Below the pieces are notes generated by a model. It saw only the letters and a program-made list of their open reading frames with translations. It was not told the DNA's origin and ran no database searches. Positions 9,208 through 18,467 of a DNA stretch of 43,670 bases are shown piece by piece. A program made the translations under genes and the position numbers. How positions within the stretch are numbered: the first letter of the stretch is position 1; the number at the start of each line of letters is the position of its first letter. The DNA is from Candidatus Aminicenantota bacterium (GTDB lineage Bacteria > Acidobacteriota > Aminicenantia > JAMOAD01), in NCBI GenBank assembly GCA_027031485.1, contig JALVQI010000062.1, positions 1 through 43,670 of the forward strand, read 5' to 3'.

Positions 9208-11732
9208 TACTCTATTTTATCTTTATAAATTTCAAAAATCGGTACAAAGTTTCCTTTTATCAGATAGGCTTTTTTTATAACAACAGGTTTTACAGGAGTG
9301 TGAAAGGCTATCTTTTTCTCCTTGTCCAGAAACTGTTTTTTTACCTCAACATTCCCGATATTTTCAAGAACATCATAACCTTCTATTAATTGTCCGAAAA
9401 CAGTATATTTGCCATCAAGATGGGGTCTCGGCACAAGGCAGATGTAAAATTCCGTGGAACCACTGTCAGGATTACTATCCCTTGCCATTCCGACGGTTCC
9501 CACAAGATGCCTGTGAAAATTAAACTCAGCCTTTACGGTTTTATAATTGGTTCCCTCACCGTCTCCCGCTTGAATAACATGCCCTTTAACTACCCTGTAA
9601 AATCTCTTTCCATTGTAAAATCCGGTTTTTATCAATTCTTTAAACTGGGCTATATGAAGAGGAGCCTCCTTTTCATAAAATCTCATAACCATCTTTCCCA
9701 TATTTGTTTCAAGAACAGCAAGTTCCTTCTCCCTTTCATTGTAAAAGGCAAGATCTTTTAAAGCCGGATAGATGGCTATTCTAAGCTCGGCGATATGCTT
9801 TGAAGCTTCAGTAAATACTTCATCCCTTTTTCTATCAAGCTCAGGTGAAAATTCCTTACTCATTTCAGCATATTCAAGAGAGCTTAATGCCATTTTTGAT
9901 GTATTAATCAAATTATCCGTAAGAGGCAAAAGCTCCTTTATCGTAGCATTCTGAGCAGCTTTTATTTTCATCTTTTTTGAAATATCTATGATATGATTGA
10001 GCTCCGCTTTAATCTTTTCAAGATCCTCTTTTTTACCCTCTTTTAAAAATCGTTGAACAAGGAATTTGAAATTAACCGAAGCTTCTGGATCCGGGATTGC
10101 CGCATCCACGGTCCTTGTTAATGGCCAGAATATATTGTACTTTGTATACCAGTGTCGTTTGTAAACCATTATGGGTTCAATGTATCCTAAAAATTCTTTT
10201 AAAAGCTTCACATCTTCGGAATTAAGAAGATTTCTCAATAAAGCCTCCTGATTTTTTATATGCAATGTACCAAGATTTTCAAGCATTAATGAGACTTTCC
10301 ATAATCTATTATACATAAAATTCAAATCTTTCACATCAGAAGATGACCAGAGTCTTTCGGCAATCGCAGCAGTTCTCGGCCAGATTCTTGAATCAACAAT
10401 ATTGTTGTTTACAAGCTCAGCCCACATGGTAGCCTCACCACCTAAAATTCTGGACTTTTCTTTCTCCGTTAAGTTTGCAGATTCCGGAATTGGATCATTC
10501 GTATAGTGGTATGAGGTGGGCTGTAATAAATCAATATAATAGCCATTTGATAAAATTGTATAATAACCTTCTTTTGCACCTTTGATGAGAGCCTTTTTCC
10601 CTCTCCATGAGTGTATAACCACATCCTTCGGAAGTCCGGGACCATAGATTTCATCCCATCCTATCATCTTTTTGTGATATTTTTTTAAAATCTTAAGGAT
10701 TTTTCTATTAAAATAAACCTGAAGTTCCTCAAGAGTCTTAATCTTATGTTTTTTCATAAATTTCTTAATCTTTTCACTCTTTTTCCATTGAACACCATCT
10801 ACCTCATCACCACCAATATGAATATATTCATCGGGAAAGAGTTTTGCCATTTCCCTGAAAAATTTTTTTAAAAATTTGTAAACCTTTTTGTTTGACGGAT
10901 CAAGAACAGGGTTAAAGACTCCGTAGTCCCTTCGCATTTTATAATCACCCGGTAATGATGCAAGCTCAGGATATGCCACAATCCAGCTATAAGTGTGCCC
11001 CGGTATGTCAAACTCAGGAACAATTCTTATTCCAAGAAGGTCCGCATATTCAATGATCCTTTTCATCTCTTTCTGGGTATAATAGAGACCGTCCGAAGCT
11101 TTTTGATAGAGTTTCGGAAACTTTTTGCACTCCAATCTGAATCCCTGATCATCACTCAGGTGAAAGTGTAAAACATTCATTTTAACAAGCGCCATACCTT
11201 TCAGATTCCTTAAAATCATATCAACCGGCATAAAATGCCTTGATGTGTCAATTAAAAGTCCGCGCCATGAGAATCTTGGCCAATCATCTATTTTTACAAA
11301 GGGAAAATAGAATCCCACCGAATCCATTGAAAATAGCTGGTAAAGTGTAAAAATTCCTCTGACTATACCAATATCTGTTTTTGCTTTAAGTCTAATTCCA
11401 TTTTTATCAATGCTTAACTTATAAGATTCATCCATCTTGGGAGAAAGCTTTACTGATTTTTCATAAAAAATATCAATCCTTGTTAATTTGCTATCTCCTT
11501 CCTTTACTAAAAATCCTGTTTTATAAGAGAGAAATTTTAAAAATTCATCTTTATTGTAGAAAACTCTTCTGCTGTAAGGGCCTTTGATATTAATTCTAAA
11601 ATCTGTAGTAATATAGTATTTTCCTGATCCCGGTTTTATCTTTTGAGGATATGGCATAAGGTTTAAGGTATTTGAAAATAATGGAAAAACTAAAATAAAA
11701 AATATAAATGTGTAAATTATCCTCTTTTTCAT
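9207..11732 (-). CDS. Secreted GH20 beta-N-acetylhexosaminidase with C-terminal cyclophilin-type peptidyl-prolyl isomerase domain
   Basis: Signal peptide; WRGLLIDTSRHF, VPEFDIPGHTYSW, HIGGDEVDG (GH20). C-terminus FYNGKRFYRVVKGHVIQAGDGEGTNYKT...AEFNFHRHLVGTVGMARDSNPDSGSTEFYICLVPRPHLDGKYTVFGQLIEGYDVLENI is cyclophilin-like. Confidence 0.92.
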   Translation of the reverse strand: MKKRIIYTFIFFILVFPLFSNTLNLMPYPQKIKPGSGKYYITTDFRINIKGPYSRRVFYNKDEFLKFLSYKTGFLVKEGDSKLTRIDIFYEKSVKLSPKMDESYKLSIDKNGIRLKAKTDIGIVRGIFTLYQLFSMDSVGFYFPFVKIDDWPRFSWRGLLIDTSRHFMPVDMILRNLKGMALVKMNVLHFHLSDDQGFRLECKKFPKLYQKASDGLYYTQKEMKRIIEYADLLGIRIVPEFDIPGHTYSWIVAYPELASLPGDYKMRRDYGVFNPVLDPSNKKVYKFLKKFFREMAKLFPDEYIHIGGDEVDGVQWKKSEKIKKFMKKHKIKTLEELQVYFNRKILKILKKYHKKMIGWDEIYGPGLPKDVVIHSWRGKKALIKGAKEGYYTILSNGYYIDLLQPTSYHYTNDPIPESANLTEKEKSRILGGEATMWAELVNNNIVDSRIWPRTAAIAERLWSSSDVKDLNFMYNRLWKVSLMLENLGTLHIKNQEALLRNLLNSEDVKLLKEFLGYIEPIMVYKRHWYTKYNIFWPLTRTVDAAIPDPEASVNFKFLVQRFLKEGKKEDLEKIKAELNHIIDISKKMKIKAAQNATIKELLPLTDNLINTSKMALSSLEYAEMSKEFSPELDRKRDEVFTEASKHIAELRIAIYPALKDLAFYNEREKELAVLETNMGKMVMRFYEKEAPLHIAQFKELIKTGFYNGKRFYRVVKGHVIQAGDGEGTNYKTVKAEFNFHRHLVGTVGMARDSNPDSGSTEFYICLVPRPHLDGKYTVFGQLIEGYDVLENIGNVEVKKQFLDKEKKIAFHTPVKPVVIKKAYLIKGNFVPIFEIYKDKIE

Positions 11733-11767
11733 ATTTGTCTCCTTTTTTAAAAATTATTTAAATAATT

Positions 11768-13000
11768 CTATCCGTTGAGCTCTTTATACTTTCCCAAAAC
11801 ACCTAAAACATAGTCAATATCCGCCGGTGTATGGTCAGCATTAATCTGAAACCTTATCTCTTCATCACCCTTCGGAACAACAGGATAGTTTAAACCTGTC
11901 GCAAGAACGCCATTCTCAAGTAAGAACTTAACAATGTCAGAAGTTCTCCGGGTATCTCTTACCATAAGAGGAACAATCGGATGTTCACTTTCTATGATTT
12001 CATATCCCATCTCCTTCAAACCACTCTCAAATCTTTTAGTAAGCTCTCTTAAATAAACCAATCTTTTCTTCCCCTCATCACTATCAAGATATTCAATTAC
12101 CTTTAAGGCAGTGGCAGCTTCAGCAACAGTTATGGGATTTGAATAAACATAGGTAATTGCCTTCTCCCTTAAATATGTTGTTATGACTTCATCGGAAACC
12201 ACATAACCACCGTTAACTCCGAAAGCCTTACCCAAAGTTCCAATAAGGACATCAACTCTTCCACCAGTATACTCTTCCGTGCCTCTTCCTGTTTCACCGA
12301 AAGCTCCGACTCCGTGGGAATCATCAGCAACAACTATTATATTTTCCTCAAACTTATCATCATACTTTTTAACGATTTCCATAATCTTATCAAGAGGAGC
12401 ATAATCCCCGCGCATGCTGAAAATTCCGTCGGTTACAAGAACAATCCTCTTTCCCTTTCCGACAGATTCTTTTATCTGATTTTCCATCTCTTCCATATCA
12501 AGATGCTTATAAATCTTTTTATCCGCAGGTCTTGAAAGTCTTATTGCATTTATTATACAGTTATGATTTAATTCATCACTTATTACGACTGTATCTTTTG
12601 AAATAAGAGCCGTAAGGGTACCTATCATTGTAGCATATGCCGCACTGAAAATTATCGCATCTTCCCTTCCGTGAAAAGCAGCAAGCTTTTTTTCAAGATC
12701 CCTGTGGGCTTTGTAGGTACCATTTATAAACCTGACAGCACCCGGTCCTACACCAAACTCTCTTGCAGCCTTTTCTTCTTCTTCTATTATATCCTCTCTA
12801 AGAGCCATGCCCAAGTATGAATTTGAATTCATTCTGATAAATTCTTTCTCTCCGAAACCTTTTAAATAGTATCTCGGTCCTCTGTCCCCCTCAGGCTTTT
12901 TAACCTTTGTAATTATTAACTCTTTGCCCTTTGCTGTTCCCTTTGCCTTCAGTTCATCAAGCTCTGATTTTAATACTTTTTTAAATCTTTCCAATGGCAT
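11768..13000 (-). CDS. kbl: Glycine C-acetyltransferase (2-amino-3-ketobutyrate CoA ligase)
   Basis: Alpha-oxoamine synthase family: NSYLGMA, DDSHGVGAFGETGRGTEE, GTLGKAFGVNGGYV; adjacent to tdh. Confidence 0.93.
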   Translation of the reverse strand: MPLERFKKVLKSELDELKAKGTAKGKELIITKVKKPEGDRGPRYYLKGFGEKEFIRMNSNSYLGMALREDIIEEEEKAAREFGVGPGAVRFINGTYKAHRDLEKKLAAFHGREDAIIFSAAYATMIGTLTALISKDTVVISDELNHNCIINAIRLSRPADKKIYKHLDMEEMENQIKESVGKGKRIVLVTDGIFSMRGDYAPLDKIMEIVKKYDDKFEENIIVVADDSHGVGAFGETGRGTEEYTGGRVDVLIGTLGKAFGVNGGYVVSDEVITTYLREKAITYVYSNPITVAEAATALKVIEYLDSDEGKKRLVYLRELTKRFESGLKEMGYEIIESEHPIVPLMVRDTRRTSDIVKFLLENGVLATGLNYPVVPKGDEEIRFQINADHTPADIDYVLGVLGKYKELNG

Positions 13001-13022
13001 TTTAACCTCCTAATTTAATAAT

Positions 13023-14060
13023 TTATAATAAAATAACCTTACCCGCTTTTCCCTCTTCCATAAGTAAAAGTCCTTTTTCTATCTCTTCCATGGGGAATCT
13101 ATGGGTAATAATCGGAGAAAGGTCTATCTTACCCGACCTTAAAAGGCCATCCATTCTATACCATGTATCAAACATTTTTCTCCCGTTTACACCCCTTATT
13201 GTAATTCCCTTAAATATTACAAGTTCATTTAAATCAATTTTCACATCACTATTGAAAATACCAAGAAGGACAAGAATTCCTCCCTTTTTAATGGATTTTA
13301 GCCCGTCTATCAATGCGGGAGCTACTCCCGACATTTCAAGAACATTATCAACCCCCTCTCCCTCTGTTAAATCCATTACAATTTCAACAAGGTTTTCATT
13401 AAAGGGATCAACCACTACATCGGCTCCCATCTTTTTTGCTAAATCTCTTCTGAATTTGTTGGGCTCCGAAACTATTACAAGGGAAGCTCCGGCAGCCTTT
13501 GCTATTCCTGCTGCCATCGCACCTATGGGGCCTGCTCCTGTGATTAAGACTGTTTTTGTCGGTATATCCCCTTCAAAAACCGTGTGAACAGCATTTCCGA
13601 AAGGATCATAGATTGCAAAAAACTCCTCGGGGATATCTTTTTTAACTCTCCACAAATTTAAAGCCGGGACAGCAACATAGTCTGCAAAAGCACCATTTGC
13701 ATCCACTCCCAATATCACTACATTTTCACAAAGATGTGCCTTTCCCGTTCTGCAAAGATAACAGTGATGACAAACAACATGCATTTCAGCGGTAACCAGC
13801 TCTCCCACCCTATACTCTTTCACATTTTTCCCAACCTCAACAATCTCTCCGTAAAACTCATGACCTATAATAACAGGTGGTTTAATCCTATTCTGTGACC
13901 ATTCATTCCATTGATAGATATGAAGATCAGTTCCGCAAATCGCTCTTTTCTTAACCTTTATTAATACTTCATCATCTTTAATAACAGGGATTTCAGCCTC
14001 TCCCACTTCAATTCCTCTTCCCTCCTTCATTTTCCATACAGCCCTCATCTTTTCAGCCAT
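13023..14060 (-). CDS. tdh: L-threonine 3-dehydrogenase
   Basis: Zinc MDR family: CGTDLHIYQWNEWSQ, GHEFYGEIVEVG, CHHCYLCRTGKAHLC, GAGPIGAMAAGIAKAAGA; next to kbl. Confidence 0.95.
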   Translation of the reverse strand: MAEKMRAVWKMKEGRGIEVGEAEIPVIKDDEVLIKVKKRAICGTDLHIYQWNEWSQNRIKPPVIIGHEFYGEIVEVGKNVKEYRVGELVTAEMHVVCHHCYLCRTGKAHLCENVVILGVDANGAFADYVAVPALNLWRVKKDIPEEFFAIYDPFGNAVHTVFEGDIPTKTVLITGAGPIGAMAAGIAKAAGASLVIVSEPNKFRRDLAKKMGADVVVDPFNENLVEIVMDLTEGEGVDNVLEMSGVAPALIDGLKSIKKGGILVLLGIFNSDVKIDLNELVIFKGITIRGVNGRKMFDTWYRMDGLLRSGKIDLSPIITHRFPMEEIEKGLLLMEEGKAGKVILL

Positions 14061-14085
14061 TTCTCACCTCTCTTATTTAGTAAAA

Positions 14086-14114
14086 ATAATAATTCAAGAA
14101 GCATCCTATGTCAA
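14086..14114 (-). promoter_or_regulatory. Promoter of the tdh-kbl run
   Basis: Minus strand TTGACA (14109-14114), 17-bp spacer, TATTAT (14086-14091). Confidence 0.6.
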
Positions 14115-14126
14115 GAGAACCCTTTG

Positions 14127-14144
14127 CCCCTAAAAATCGGATAA
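14127..14144 (-). promoter_or_regulatory. Shared 18-nt upstream element TTATCCGATTTTTAGGGG (tdh copy)
   Basis: Identical to 18377-18394 upstream of the MCP gene; both lie 12-13 nt upstream of a TTGACA box. Confidence 0.5.
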
Positions 14145-14211
14145 GATTAATCAAAAAAATCTTACCGAAAAGAAAGGAGAATTTTATAATTAAAAATTAT
14201 ACTGTTATATG

Positions 14212-15366
14212 TCAATTATTCATACAGCTCAAGACAAGATTTAAAAATTCAGCTTCACGCCATTCATCATTATCCGCATCATTATCATAACCTAACCTTA
14301 CTATTAAGAGTTCTTTTTCCGGAATGACAAATATTTGCTGAGTGTAAAGTCCCCATGCAAGATATGTTTTCGGTGGTATATTGTAGCTTTGATAATTTTC
14401 AAGTGCCGGCAAAAGCCACCACTGATATCCGTAAAAATCTATCATTGAAAGCTCTTCAGGATAGTGTGAAGAAACAGGCAGAAGAGATTCCTCTACCCAC
14501 CTTTTTTTAATAATTTGTTCTCCGTCCCAATAACCGTTTTTCAGATAAAGATATCCGAATCTTGCAAAATTTCTTGCTGTTGTTCTAATTCCCCATGCTG
14601 TTATTGTATGGCCGGCTCCATCCTTTTCCCATGTAATATTCTTTATACCAATTTTATCTAAAATTTTTTCTTTCCCATACTCAAAAGGGTCCTTTCCTGT
14701 TGATTTTTCAATAACTCTTGAAAGGAGCATTGAATCTCCGCTTGAGTAATTCCAATCTGTTCCGGGCCTATATCTCATAGGTTTTGATAATATATAATCA
14801 AAATAGTCATCAGCTTCATCAATCATTATCCAGACATCATTCTCAGGTCTGCTATAATTTTCTTCATTCCATTTTATTCCTGAAGTCATTGTCAAAAGAT
14901 TTCTTATTGTTATCACCTTTTTAAAACCAGTATTATCTCTGTCAAAATATTCTTTATAATCAGGAAAATAATTGTAAATTTTTTCATCGAGGCTTTTAAT
15001 TTTCCTTTCATAATAAGCTATTCCCAAAAGTGCTGAGGAGAAACTCTTAGCAACCGAATAGCTGCAATGAACTGAGTTCTGTGTGAAGTTATTAAAGTAT
15101 GCTTCAAAAAAGATATAACCTTTTCTTATAATTATAAGAGCCTGGGTTGTAATATCAGGATTATTCGCATAATTATAAACCTCCTCTAATTTATTGGAAT
15201 CAAAACCAACAGCCTCAGGCTTGCACTCCCTCCACTCCTCCGTAGGAAAATACTCACCTCTATACTCTCCCTCTTTCAAATAAGGTTTATGAACAGCTTT
15301 TTCCTTTTTACATGATATAAGGAACAAAATTAATAAAATCAGATAAATTAAGGGGATCTTTTTCAT
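14212..15366 (-). CDS. Serine hydrolase, class C beta-lactamase/PBP-like, probable lipoprotein
   Basis: SxxK motif YSVAKSFSSALLG, WNYSSGDSMLLSRVIE; N-terminus ...LILFLISCKK lipobox. Confidence 0.88.
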   Translation of the reverse strand: MKKIPLIYLILLILFLISCKKEKAVHKPYLKEGEYRGEYFPTEEWRECKPEAVGFDSNKLEEVYNYANNPDITTQALIIIRKGYIFFEAYFNNFTQNSVHCSYSVAKSFSSALLGIAYYERKIKSLDEKIYNYFPDYKEYFDRDNTGFKKVITIRNLLTMTSGIKWNEENYSRPENDVWIMIDEADDYFDYILSKPMRYRPGTDWNYSSGDSMLLSRVIEKSTGKDPFEYGKEKILDKIGIKNITWEKDGAGHTITAWGIRTTARNFARFGYLYLKNGYWDGEQIIKKRWVEESLLPVSSHYPEELSMIDFYGYQWWLLPALENYQSYNIPPKTYLAWGLYTQQIFVIPEKELLIVRLGYDNDADNDEWREAEFLNLVLSCMNN

Positions 15367-15451
15367 AATTTTGTTTTAAATCCTAATTAAAATGAGATAA
15401 AATGTCAATGGTTCTTTTAAAAATCTGTTTATGAACAAAAATATTTTTCTT

Positions 15452-15471
15452 TCGTATGTAATTACATACGA
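15452..15471. promoter_or_regulatory. 20-bp perfect palindrome upstream of the S9 peptidase gene (operator candidate)
   Basis: tcgtatgtaattacatacga equals its own reverse complement; ends 21 nt before ATG at 15493. Confidence 0.45.
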
Positions 15472-15492
15472 TTATTTTTCGGAGGATTAAAC

Positions 15493-18369
15493 ATGTCAAA
15501 GAAAAAATTAATTCCCTTTTTAATTGTTTTTATTGTTTTTTCAGGTATTCTACTTTTTTCAGCCGATAAGGTTCAAAAGAAAAAAGAGCTTAAGATTTAT
15601 GATAGCCTCAAATGGAAGAGCATAAGAGGAAGTATTCTTTCAAAAGACGGAAGATGGCTTGGTTACACACTTTCTCCCAATCTTGGAATCAGTGAAACAA
15701 TTATAAAAAACACCTTAAATGGTAAAGAATATAAATTTAAAGTCGGGAAAATAAAATCATACTCTGGAAACACTATTAAATTTAATTCAAATTCCAGCCG
15801 GGTTGCATTTTTTAAATATCCTGACAAAAATAAGAATAAAAGCAAAAAAAATTACAAAAAATTAATTCTCTTAAACCTTTTAACGGGGAAAAGCAAAGAG
15901 TATGATAAAGTGAAATCTTTTTCTTTCTCAAAAGATAATCCTTGGTTTCTTGCAATTCTCAAAGCAAAGGATTCGGATAAAAAAGACAAGAAGAAAGGTA
16001 AGGGCTCTGATCTATTAATTGTTAATCTTAAAAACAGTAAAATCTTTAATATAGGAAATGTTTCAGAGTTTTCATTCAATAAAAAAGGGAATTTTTTAGC
16101 ATACATCATAGATGCGGATGAAATGCAGGGCAATGGTGTTTATTTGAAAAATATGAAATCCGGAATTGTGAAAACCCTTGATTCTGATAAAGCAAAATAT
16201 AAATCACTACAATGGTCAAAGGAGAAGAATTTTTTTACATTGCTTAAAGGAAAAGAGTCAAAAGGATATAAGGATAAAGTTTATTCAATATTAGGATTCA
16301 AATTTAATAAAAAATCAAATGCATTCAAAAAATATGAAATCATTCCGCAAAAAATAAAAGATTTTCCTAAAGAAATGGCAATTTCTCCCCATAGAACCCC
16401 TTATTGGTCCGAAGTATACAATGCCATAATATTTGGAATTTATGAACCTGAGAAAAAAGAAACAAAAGATAATAAACAAAAAAGCGAAAACCCCGGGAAA
16501 AAGATTGCAAAGAAAGATAAAAAAGCTAAAAAGGATAAGGATAAAAAAGAAGAGGATAATCTTATAAAAGAGCTTAAACTTCCCTCTCTTATTATCTGGC
16601 ACTATAAAGACAAAAGACTTCAATCCATGCAAAAACTTCAATTCAGCAAAGATAAGAATTTCAGTTATCTCTGTATCTATAATTTTAAGACAAAAAAATT
16701 TATACAGATTGCCAATGAGAGAATAAAAAACATCTCCATTTCTCCAAAATACAGGTATGCAATAGGATACGACAGAACTGATTATGAGTTGGAAGCTAAT
16801 CTTTCAGGAAAAAGATATTCTGATATTTATTCCATCAATTTGAAAACAGGAGAAAAAAAGCTGCTCTTAAAAAAGATCAGATGGTATTTTTCCCCATCAT
16901 ACGATGGCTCTTCCCTTCTATTTTATAAAGACAAAAACTTCTACAGATTATCATTATTTAATGGAAAACAGTATAATCTCACTTCAAAAATACCCACAAC
17001 ATTTGTTAATCTTGATGATGACCATAATGTTAAAGACCCTCCGGTTCCTCAATATGGCTGGGGCTGGTCAAAGGATGGTAAATTTGTACTTTTATCCGAT
17101 GGATGGGATGTCTGGAAAGTGGATTCATTTGGGAAGAAATTCAAAAATTTAACCCTTGATGGTAAAAAGAATAAGATAAGATACAGATATCCCTTTATTT
17201 TAGACAAAAATTTTAAAGGATTTGATTCTAAAAAGCCTGTTTTTATAAGTATTTTCGGTGAATTAAATAAAAAATCAGGCATAATCAGAATAAATTTGAA
17301 AAATCCTCAAAAAAGAAAAATCCTGCTATGGGATGATGCTTATTTTTCCTCATTAAAAAAAGCTGAAAAAGCAAACATTTATCTTTTTAGAAAAGAAACA
17401 TTTAAAGATTATCCTGATTTTTACTTAACGAAAGATGCTTTTAAATCTTTTAAGAAAATAACTGATGCAAATCCTCAGCAGAAAAACTATCTCTGGAGTT
17501 CAGGAAGAATTCTTATAAATTACAAAAACAGTAGCGGTAAAAGCCTTCAAGGAGCTCTCTTTTTGCCGGCTAACTATGAGAAAGGAAAAAAATATCCGAC
17601 AATAGTTTATATATATGAAAAATTATCCTGGTATTTAAACAGATATATGATGCCGAGAGAATTCGGTTTTAATCCGGCAAGATACACAAGTAGTGGCTAT
17701 GCTGTTCTTATGCCTGATATAGTTTACAAAGTAAACTCCCCGGGAATTTCATCTGTTGACTGTATAACCCATGCAGTAAGAGCAGCAATAAAAACAGGGA
17801 TTGTTGATGAAAAAAACATAGGAATTCACGGCCATTCATGGGGTGGATATCAGACAGCTTTCATTATAACTCAAACGAACATTTTCAGGGCTGCTGTTGC
17901 GGGTGCACCTCTGACAGATCTTATAAGCATGTACAGTTCAATTTACTGGAACACAGGAAGCAGTAATCAACCAATATTTGAAAGCAGTCAGGGAAGATTT
18001 AAAGGCGGTTACTGGGATTATTTAGATGATTACAGGAAAAATTCACCTGTTTTTAATGCAACGAGAGTAAAAACCCCTCTCCTGCTACTTCACAACAACA
18101 AAGACGGTGCGGTGGATTGGAACCAAGGAATTGAATATTATAATACCTTAAGAAGATTATACAAATTTGTGATTATGCTTGAATACCAAGGTGAAAATCA
18201 CGGTCTGAGAAAGAAGGAAAACAGAATAGATTACGGTATAAGGATGAAAGAATTTTTTGATCATTTTCTCAAAGGAAAACCTGCCCCCGCATGGATAAAA
18301 AAAGGTATTCCCTATGTAAAATTAAAAAAATACCTGAAAGAAAGAAAAAAGATAGTAGAAAAAAATTAA
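15493..18369 (+). CDS. S9 family (prolyl oligopeptidase) peptidase, secreted
   Basis: Signal peptide; GIHGHSWGGYQTAF (Ser), LLLLHNNKDGAVDWNQG (Asp), YQGENHGL (His); N-terminal beta-propeller-like region. Confidence 0.88.
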   Translation: MSKKKLIPFLIVFIVFSGILLFSADKVQKKKELKIYDSLKWKSIRGSILSKDGRWLGYTLSPNLGISETIIKNTLNGKEYKFKVGKIKSYSGNTIKFNSNSSRVAFFKYPDKNKNKSKKNYKKLILLNLLTGKSKEYDKVKSFSFSKDNPWFLAILKAKDSDKKDKKKGKGSDLLIVNLKNSKIFNIGNVSEFSFNKKGNFLAYIIDADEMQGNGVYLKNMKSGIVKTLDSDKAKYKSLQWSKEKNFFTLLKGKESKGYKDKVYSILGFKFNKKSNAFKKYEIIPQKIKDFPKEMAISPHRTPYWSEVYNAIIFGIYEPEKKETKDNKQKSENPGKKIAKKDKKAKKDKDKKEEDNLIKELKLPSLIIWHYKDKRLQSMQKLQFSKDKNFSYLCIYNFKTKKFIQIANERIKNISISPKYRYAIGYDRTDYELEANLSGKRYSDIYSINLKTGEKKLLLKKIRWYFSPSYDGSSLLFYKDKNFYRLSLFNGKQYNLTSKIPTTFVNLDDDHNVKDPPVPQYGWGWSKDGKFVLLSDGWDVWKVDSFGKKFKNLTLDGKKNKIRYRYPFILDKNFKGFDSKKPVFISIFGELNKKSGIIRINLKNPQKRKILLWDDAYFSSLKKAEKANIYLFRKETFKDYPDFYLTKDAFKSFKKITDANPQQKNYLWSSGRILINYKNSSGKSLQGALFLPANYEKGKKYPTIVYIYEKLSWYLNRYMMPREFGFNPARYTSSGYAVLMPDIVYKVNSPGISSVDCITHAVRAAIKTGIVDEKNIGIHGHSWGGYQTAFIITQTNIFRAAVAGAPLTDLISMYSSIYWNTGSSNQPIFESSQGRFKGGYWDYLDDYRKNSPVFNATRVKTPLLLLHNNKDGAVDWNQGIEYYNTLRRLYKFVIMLEYQGENHGLRKKENRIDYGIRMKEFFDHFLKGKPAPAWIKKGIPYVKLKKYLKERKKIVEKN

Positions 18370-18376
18370 GCAAAAA

Positions 18377-18394
18377 TTATCCGATTTTTAGGGG
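18377..18394 (+). promoter_or_regulatory. Shared 18-nt upstream element TTATCCGATTTTTAGGGG (MCP copy)
   Basis: Identical to the minus-strand sequence at 14127-14144. Confidence 0.5.
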
Positions 18395-18407
18395 ACAAAA
18401 TGAAGCC

Positions 18408-18435
18408 TTGACAATGGTAAAATACAATGTATAAT
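18408..18435 (+). promoter_or_regulatory. Promoter of the MCP gene
   Basis: TTGACA (18408-18413), 16-bp spacer, TATAAT (18430-18435). Confidence 0.65.
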
Positions 18436-18467
18436 ATTGAACTAATCATAAATTTTAGGAGGAAGAA

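Noticed and set aside
9390-9954. Plus-strand ORFs opposite the GH20-cyclophilin gene
   Set aside because: Lie over conserved cyclophilin and linker coding sequence on the minus strand; no independent support.
13090-13587. 165-aa plus-strand ORF opposite tdh
   Set aside because: Antisense to conserved Tdh motifs; Pro/Ser-rich composition is typical of a shadow ORF.
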